Both the position numbers and the translations under genes were made by a program. The notes below the pieces were generated by a model. That model was not told the DNA's origin and searched no databases. It saw only the letters and a list, made by a program, of their open reading frames with translations. A DNA stretch of 64,000 bases, from contig NW_005199363.1 of NCBI RefSeq assembly GCF_000372725.1, positions 126,501 through 190,500 of the forward strand, in the 5' to 3' direction. Numbering within the stretch: position 1 is the first letter of the stretch; each line of letters starts with the position of its first letter. The DNA comes from Emiliania huxleyi CCMP1516. Taxonomy: Eukaryota; Haptophyta; Isochrysidales; Noelaerhabdaceae. This document shows positions 62,595 to 64,000 of the stretch, in pieces.

Positions 62595-64000
62595 TCACGC
62601 CTTCGCGACCTCGGAGGTGACCTCGGTGAAGATGGGCTTGCCCTGCTTCTCGCGAGCGAACATGTAGCACGCGCCGGCGAGGACGAGGACGAACAGCGAG
62701 CAGAAGACGGCGATCAGGGCGATGGCCCACGCGGGGAGGTCATCCGAATCGTCCGTGGGCGCCGAGACGCCCGAGTACTTCATGTCCGTCAGGGAGAGCG
62801 GGCAGAGCAGCTTCGCCGTCTGGTTGACCAGCATCTTGGGGTCGAAGGCGGTGACGCCCGACTTGAGGTTGATCGTCGTGGCGCCGGTGAGAAGGTGGGT
62901 CGAAACAGAGACGAGGTCGACGGCGGCGGCGCCGTTGCGCGGGCTGAGCGCCGACGCGGAGAAGGGGATCTTGATGTAGTCGGCCCTCTGGACGAACGGG
63001 GCGGCGCACCAGGCGGAGCTGTTGTGCAGGTGGTTGATCTTGTTGAGCGCCTTGTCCCAATCCGCCTCGATGAGCAAGAGCACGTCGGGGTTGAGCGCGA
63101 TGATCTCGTCCGCCGTGACGCACGCGTAGCTGTCCTCCTTAAAGGACTCGGAGTCCTTAACGCCGAACAGGTTGGTCATCCCCGCCGACTCGAGGATCAT
63201 GTTGACAGAGCCCTCGCCCGCTCCGACGAAGTAGCCCTTCCCGTCATCCCCGCACCCGATGCCGTCGAGCAGGATCGCGGTCAGCGCGTGCCCCGTATTC
63301 TTCACCGCTGTCTGCGCGGCGTCGAAGTCTGCCTCGATCTGATCGATCAGCATCTTCGCCACATCGTTGACGTTGAAAATGGCGCCGATCTCTTTGATCG
63401 CGTCGTAGACGGTCTGCTCGGTCGCCACCTCCGGCCGCAGGCCCTTGTCCTCGCAGTAGGTGGTCTCGAGCCACGTGCCGATGTTCGCTTCGTGCAGCTG
63501 CGGGCGGCAGGTGCCGTACGGGCCGGCCATGTTGGTCGCGTTGGTCGTGCCGTAGATCGCGAAGTAGTCGGAGCCCTCGCCGTCGCACGGACCGACCGTC
63601 TTGTTGGTGAAGACGCCGCTGTCCGAGCCCGAGCGACGCCGCGGCTTCTCCGAGAAGGCGCTGCCGTAGTTGGCCGTGATGAAGTCGGCGTCCACCTCCA
63701 TGAGCTGGGCGTCGGTCGCATACTTTTCGGCGAGCACCTTGACCTTCTTGTACGCTTTCTCGTACCGCGGCCAGATCTCGTCGTCGATGTAGGCGGTGCC
63801 CGCCATCGAGCCCTCGAGGCCCATCGCGAGCAGGAACTCGGTCATGCCCTGGTTCATCGTCTGGCGGCGACGAGGGTGGCGGTGGTGAGGGTCGCAGGCA
63901 AGGCAAGAGCGCGTTGGGCGTCGGGAACGGCAGTGCGGTGCGTTGGCTCACCACGGCCCGTTCGGGCGGCTTGGTGAAGGTCTGCTTCACGCCGCAGTTG
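62595..64000 (-). CDS. FBP1-like siderophore/iron-binding surface protein (5' end outside window)
   Basis: Exons 63952 to beyond 64000, and 62595-63860; the GT-AG intron joins KQTFTKPPERAV to TMNQGMTEFLLAMGLEGSMA in phase 0. The fold is that of bacterial ABC siderophore/cobalamin-binding proteins (TroA/FepB type). PPERAV and GMTEFLLAMGLEGSMAGTAY mark the first lobe; ADEIIALNPDVLLLIEADWD marks the second. The C-terminus has one membrane helix (AIALIAVFCSLFVLVLAGAC) and a short cytosolic tail, so the binding domain would face outside. Diatoms use a related anchored protein, FBP1, for ferri-siderophore uptake; iron as ligand is inference. The signal peptide must lie beyond the window. Confidence 0.8.

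Overview
This is a nuclear DNA window from a GC-rich, intron-rich unicellular alga. I favour a haptophyte of the Emiliania/Gephyrocapsa kind; the species is not proven. The reasons are strong GC bias, ER-plus-plastid style leaders ending in Ala-Phe (acyl carrier protein, FAD monooxygenase), a dynein light chain, a phytoplankton-type siderophore-binding protein, split genes with no operons, and dominant GC-AG introns. Two 100-base N runs (35577-35676, 47689-47788) are assembly gaps.

Layout. 1-2105: low complexity and dispersed repeats. 2106-2818: plastid acyl carrier protein. 3069-7050: WD40-like gene. 7468-8103 (-): TIL cysteine-rich protein. 8464-9928 (-): delta-9-type acyl desaturase. 10918-11990 (-): proline-rich protein. 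14579-17104: ankyrin protein. 17461-20912 (-): TauD-type dioxygenase fused to a polytopic membrane domain. 21260-23107: second, HxxHH-type desaturase. 24195-25560: unknown ORF and a YccV/HspQ-like protein. 26226-27772: PH-like protein. 28655-30831: three unknown genes. 31003-32579 (-): leucine-rich-repeat protein with a globin-like tail. 33930-39994 (-): a very large amphipathic-helix repeat gene. 41539-43305 (-) and 60574-62277 (-): paralogous NHL-BTB genes. 44588-45216 (-): secreted FKBP. 46179-50007 (-): rhodanese/TrhO plus FSH hydrolase fusion (STR6-like). 50257-50829 (-) and 51038-51725 (+): unknown protein and dynein light chain. 52627-55082: plastid FAD monooxygenase. 55919-57064 (-): intronless unknown protein. 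59480-60340 (-): cation-diffusion-facilitator-like protein. 62595-64000 (-): FBP1-like iron-siderophore binding protein, running off the window.

The strongest signal is how the introns are built. Splice junctions were placed by reading-frame closure and protein-family continuity. In intron after intron the first 6-35 bases copy the first 6-35 bases of the exon that follows, so the 5' splice site (mostly GC, sometimes GT) is simply the first two bases of that exon. Between the two copies lies a short tandem array with a 10-11 bp unit, about one helical turn. Of roughly 57 introns I could place, about two thirds are GC-AG. This looks like recurrent intron birth by local tandem duplication of AG|GC or AG|GT sites. 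It recurs in unrelated genes: ankyrin, TauD fusion, desaturase, STR6-like, FAD monooxygenase, the helix-repeat gene and LRR-globin.

The other theme is dispersed small elements: a terminal-inverted-repeat MITE in two copies, a 40-bp-arm hairpin, and five or more other short repeat families, several of them beside gene starts. Genes are often in divergent pairs with 0.2-0.35 kb between starts.
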